In this document: in pieces, positions 60,058 through 64,000 of the stretch
Numbering within the stretch: position 1 is the first letter of the stretch
Layout of the letters: each line of letters begins with the position of its first letter
NCBI RefSeq assembly: GCF_037975245.1
Contig: NC_092561.1
Coordinates: 1,092,501 to 1,156,500, forward strand
DNA length: 64,000 nucleotides
Direction: 5' to 3'
Source of the DNA: Apostichopus japonicus
Taxonomy: Eukaryota; Echinodermata; Holothuroidea; Aspidochirotida; Stichopodidae
Notes under the pieces: model-generated
What the model was told of the DNA's origin: nothing
The model's database searches: none
The model's input: the letters and a program-made list of their open reading frames with translations, nothing else
Translations under genes and position numbers: made by a program

Positions 60058-61281
60058 CTGTATAGGAGGAACAAAGAAATAAAAAACAATTAATTTAAAA
60101 ACAAAATTGATACAGATAATTCCTGTTCAAGTATTAAAACAGAAACTCAAGTAAATTATAAAAAAGACAAAAAATAAATAAATGAAGAAGAAGAAGAATA
60201 AAAAATAAGAAAAAAACAAAACAAACCAAAGATATTAAAACTTTTAATACTGATTTATATACTATTCAATATGAATTGAATGATATTAAAACTGAATTGT
60301 ATTATTGGAAATAGGAGCGTGTCCTTTCTGGAGAGAGGAGGACAGAATATTGTTCAGACCAACACAGTACAAGGCAATAATTATCCAACAAGAGGGAAAC
60401 GACTTTTAGCAAACATATTCCAATCAAAATGTGATCATTCCAAAAGACTGCAATATTTGAGTGGAGTTACCGTTTATTATATAAAGCTTTGTTTCAAAGT
60501 TTAGTTGTGACTTGCTGATCTCTTATTATTTCTCTATAATCTTTGCTGGACTTGATCTTGAATCATAAAGCCACAAATGTGCAAAAGCCGTAAGGGAAAA
60601 TTCGCGCCCTCTACTTATTGCTTTATTTACAATAGCGCTCGAAACGAACGATTAAAACAGGAAGGAGTTGAATCGTCCCTCCCTCCAATGATCGTCCCCG
60701 TACGATATGTAATCACTCAGTCTGACTGTATATCTCTATACATGTATGTCGTGACTTATATTATTATTAATATATGGTGGACTGAAAATCACACATCATA
60801 ATGCACTGTATCCTGCTACTGAATTGCCGGGGATACATGTGACAGTTTGTACTGCTATACGCCGGTGTGGCTCGGCTTGGTCACTTCGGACCGTTATCTT
60901 TATGCACTGAGAAGATTACACACGTGGAAGCCTTTAATATGTATTAAAGATGAACTACGATCGTTAAATTGTCGCCATGAATCAGTCTAAGGAACCTATA
61001 GTACACAATATATTATGATGTTTTCAAGATGAAGCAAACTTTTTGGTCTTTGGTCAAAGTCGGAAATTAAAAGCAACTGTATAGATAAAATAAAGACAGT
61101 GAAGTTAATATTGCGATTCTGAATCTCCTTGTCCTTGATAATATCTTTTCACCGACAATGGTCTTTGAAGAACTGTGACGATGCATTGATTTTTTTATTT
61201 TTTTATTTATTTATTTTTTTATTTTGACCGGAATCAAATATTCTGCTCGTTGTATTATATTATATACTACAAAGACCTGGG

Positions 61282-61312
<31 letters not shown>

Positions 61313-61814
61313 TGATTGATGATGTGAAAGAGGAACACTTTTTCTCATAATCTCAGCGGAATTGGGCTTGCTACGGGGTTTGGAATATTTATAATTTGTT
61401 AAGCCGGTGGTATCCCTGGGTGTAATATCACAAACGCTTGTTCACCTTTCAAAACATATATATATAACGACATCATTTGGCGGGTAAAATGTACCGGATT
61501 TTTTGTATGGTTATTAACCTACAAATGGTTTGCCTATTCTGTGGATTCATTGCAGTATACTGTAAGTTCAAATTATTACATATTTTCTGTGTGGTTATTG
61601 TATGTCGGCCTACTGTATGAATCTGTCTGATGTTATGTAAATAATAATGTAAATTATTACATATATATGTATATATATATATATGAACAAATCAATATAT
61701 GAATATAGATATATACACGCTAGATAAGTGTAAGTTGCATTGATGGAATTAAAACCAAATAAACCATGACTATACAGGAAGCGGATTAAGGAGCAAAGAA
61801 CGGATTATATATGC
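60058..61814. other. Gene-poor stretch
   Basis: AT-rich, with a TA tract at about 61286-61312 and a T-rich run near 61190. No gene supported. Confidence 0.4.
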
Positions 61815-62330
61815 TTGTAGAACTGATAGTTATTAAGGGGTCCCGAGTCTATGTTGAGGCCGGTGATGTGAGACTTATAATACGAAAGATCCAATCGATT
61901 TCTTTACGTTTACGTTCAGTAGCTGATTTGAAGTTCGAGGCAACTGAAATACATTTAACGTTTTTGAGAGAATGACTATGAAGGTTGAAATGTTCGGAAA
62001 CTGTGAATCCTGCAAAATTATCACGAATAGATTTTTTTGTGATTATTAAAACGTAAGCGGAAACCGGGAGCCTGTTTCACCTACATAATTGCCCTCTTTG
62101 CAAAGTACACAGTAGAAAATGTAAATAACATTAATAGAATCACAAGAGAGGGAAGGGGGTCTTAGACTAAAGTCAACATTGGGAATCTTGACCACGGTGC
62201 CTGGGGTAATATGGGGGCATATTTGGCATCGAGGTTTACCGCAAGGTTAATTGCCTGCGGAGGTGGAAACTGAATGGGGGAGTCTGGAGGAAGTGAGTAG
62301 AAATTTAAGGTTGGGGGGTTGACGAAATGC
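61815..62330 (-). mobile_element. Decayed Penelope-like element (GIY-YIG region)
   Basis: Read on the minus strand in pieces across frameshifts: RCQICPHI, then INVIYIFYCVLCKEGNYVGE and TGSRF, then RLRFNNHKK, SEHFNLHSHSLKNVKC and ERKRKEIDWIF. This is the Cys-pair plus GIY-YIG order of Penelope-like elements. At least two frame breaks and stops are present, so it is a fossil. It is distinct in sequence from the copy at 44020. Confidence 0.75.
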
Positions 62331-62723
62331 TAGCGATATCGATCGGAGTCTGAGTTATTTCGGGTATAATGGGAGGATTACACTACTTTAGGCGGTTACG
62401 CATACAATGGAAGTTATATTATTATACAAAACAAAACCTATCAAACCTAACCCCTAAAACACTGATCCATCCTACCGACTGTAACCACGACTTCAAGTTT
62501 CCTTAATATTCGGTTCGTATCCCGTAATGTTAACAATTCCCGAACGTTTCCTTATAAATTGAACAATATTGAAGTATAATATTTAATCAATGTTGGTCGA
62601 AATGACCAGCAAGGTTGGGCGAAATGACCATACTGGTTGGGCAAAATGACCAATGAGGGTTGGGCGAACTGGTAATGTTAGACGAAATGGCAGTTGGGCG
62701 AAATGGTTGTTGGGCGAAGTGAC

Positions 62724-62880
62724 CAGCTTCCGTTTCGAACCTCTGGACATACAATCAGCGTCCATAGCATAGTGGGTAGGGTGTCCGCATATAAAGCGGG
62801 AGGCCCGGGTTCGAATCCCGGTGGAGGCTGGAAGTTTTTTCACTGTTCTGGATTTTCCAACTCATTACGTTTTCAATTAT
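62724..62880 (+). repeat. tRNA-containing repeat family A, copy 3 (partial)
   Basis: TTCGAACCTCTGGACATACA, then a tRNA-like core 62757-62830 with GGTTCGAATCCCGG and a 3' TGGAGGC that pairs with the 5' GCGTCCA except for one mismatch, then the CACTGTTCTGGATTTTCC tail. A TA tract follows to about 62932. The tRNA-like fold is better preserved than in copy 1. Confidence 0.8.
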
Positions 62881-62894
62881 ATATATATAGATAT

Positions 62895-62934
<40 letters not shown>

Positions 62935-63052
62935 ATTGATTGATTTATTTATTTATGTGTGTGTATGTGTGTGTGTGGGTGTGTGTACTTAATGAGTAAG
63001 TAGTTACTTTGATGCTCATGAACAAACAATCAAATCACAACATTGTTTTCAG

Positions 63053-63706
63053 GTGATGGGTCAGTTTGCTACATGCGTACCAGTGATGTTTCAGACGCAG
63101 ACACCAGTCTAACATCTATAATTACCAAAGTTAATTGCGAGGTATCAAATGACTCGAACCATGTCATTCGATTTGATACCGAAGTCGATGTCTCCCTCTC
63201 TGGTAAGCGAATATTTATTGAAATGTGTCAGAACGTTTTTCTTTTTCAAAGAAAAAATAATCAGCTTTTTTTTATAACGATTACAACATTGATAACAATT
63301 TGAAAAGCACTGATCCAGCTCCGTCAGCATTCATCATCATCAGCCTTAGCAACCAGCCACAAAATCCCATTTGAAAATTTAGGTCATAACTTACACGCTA
63401 GTATATAAAGACCCCCCCCCCCCGGCCCCACCCATACCCAATTAGAATTCAGTCTGGCAACTAGGTCACGTCACTAAAGGATTTGCGATTTGGATATACA
63501 CAACGCCTTTGTTCTTTCCTCACACACCAAATATAGAGTTGTTAAAGATGTTTGATCCTTCAAATGATAACACCATCGTACCAACCGGGGATGTCATCGG
63601 TTCTACCCAAACCGCCATCAAGTCTACCAATGACGTCATCGATACTACACAGAAAGTTTTACAATCTACATCCCAGGAGGATTCCACAACACCAATCAAC
63701 CAGTAG
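63053..63706 (+). CDS. Two candidate exons of an unrecognised gene (3' part)
   Basis: Exon i (63053-63202, 150 bp) has acceptor CATTGTTTTCAG and donor GTAAGCG and is phase 1-1. It encodes DGSVCYMRTSDVSDADTSL and on to RFDTEVDVSLSG, which could be part of an extracellular beta-sandwich. Exon ii (63537-63706) joins in phase 1 and encodes ELLKMFDPSNDNTIVPTGDV, then a Thr/Ser/Gln-rich run with two DVI(G/D)(S/T)TQ repeats, ending at TAG. The exon pair is internally consistent, but no family is recognised and no upstream exons were found in the window. Confidence 0.35.
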
Positions 63707-63795
63707 TGTGTATTACAAGACAATGAAACAACACAAGGTAGGCCTATATCATGCTTAGGATTATGTATACTGCTTGCAGCACGAGAAATTACAAC

Positions 63796-64000
63796 TTTTA
63801 AGGTCTGCTGTATAGACCCCAACTATAGCACGCTATCATGGAAAAAGTTTCTGGAGAGAACGTAAACGACCTGCCTTGGTCGTAAAATGACCTCTTTTTA
63901 CCAATTAGTCTGCAGTGCCTGCCACATATGTTTTCTTGTATGAGGGTCTTTGTGTGAACGCTGTATGATTAACTACACTGTAGACATGAACATATATCCA
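63796..64000. mobile_element. Foldback MITE, copy 3, cut by the window end
   Basis: AAGGTCTGCTGTATAGACCC, then ACTATAGCACGCTATCATGG and GACCTCTTTTTACCAATTAG match the inverse of the right arms of the copies at 5055 and 7147. The other arm lies beyond the window. Confidence 0.8.

Overview
The window looks like nuclear DNA of an animal, most likely a marine invertebrate deuterostome such as an echinoderm. It is AT-rich and intron-rich, with GT-AG exons of typical metazoan genes, CR1-like LINEs, Penelope-like elements, tRNA-derived SINEs, hAT-type miniature transposons, and many poly-G/poly-C tracts and microsatellites. The clade is an inference from overall texture; no single sequence proves it.

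Layout. 1-10.9 kb is mostly non-coding: a tRNA-containing repeat, two foldback MITEs, and a weak two-exon candidate on the minus strand near 6.0-6.7 kb. 11.08-18.32 kb (minus) is a CCDC34 homologue whose exons join in frame into about 385 aa. 19.70-24.32 kb (plus) is a complete seven-exon IBA57 homologue of 353 aa, head to head with CCDC34 across a 1.3-kb gap. 25.3-25.9 kb is a LINE remnant.

27.0-48.2 kb (minus), with a possible leader exon near 49.6 kb, is the most interesting locus. Seven shared exons encode a nucleoplasmin-like (NPL) core and an acidic linker. They are followed by five separate terminal exons, each with its own C2H2 zinc-finger array and stop codon. All five have a phase-1 acceptor that fits the last shared exon. 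This is the architecture of lola or mod(mdg4) in flies, but with an NPL domain where those have BTB. It predicts at least five proteins of 428-472 aa with one oligomerisation domain and different DNA-binding ends.

49.8-56.1 kb is gene-poor, with a SINE, hAT-like pieces and a cluster of CGTGCGAATA/TATTGGCACG motifs. 56.16-57.50 kb (minus) is an intact single-exon leucine-rich-repeat membrane protein of 446 aa. 57.6-64 kb holds tRNA-containing repeats, long TA tracts, a decayed Penelope-like element, candidate exons of unrecognised genes at 59.9-60.1 and 63.05-63.7 kb, and a third foldback MITE cut by the window end.
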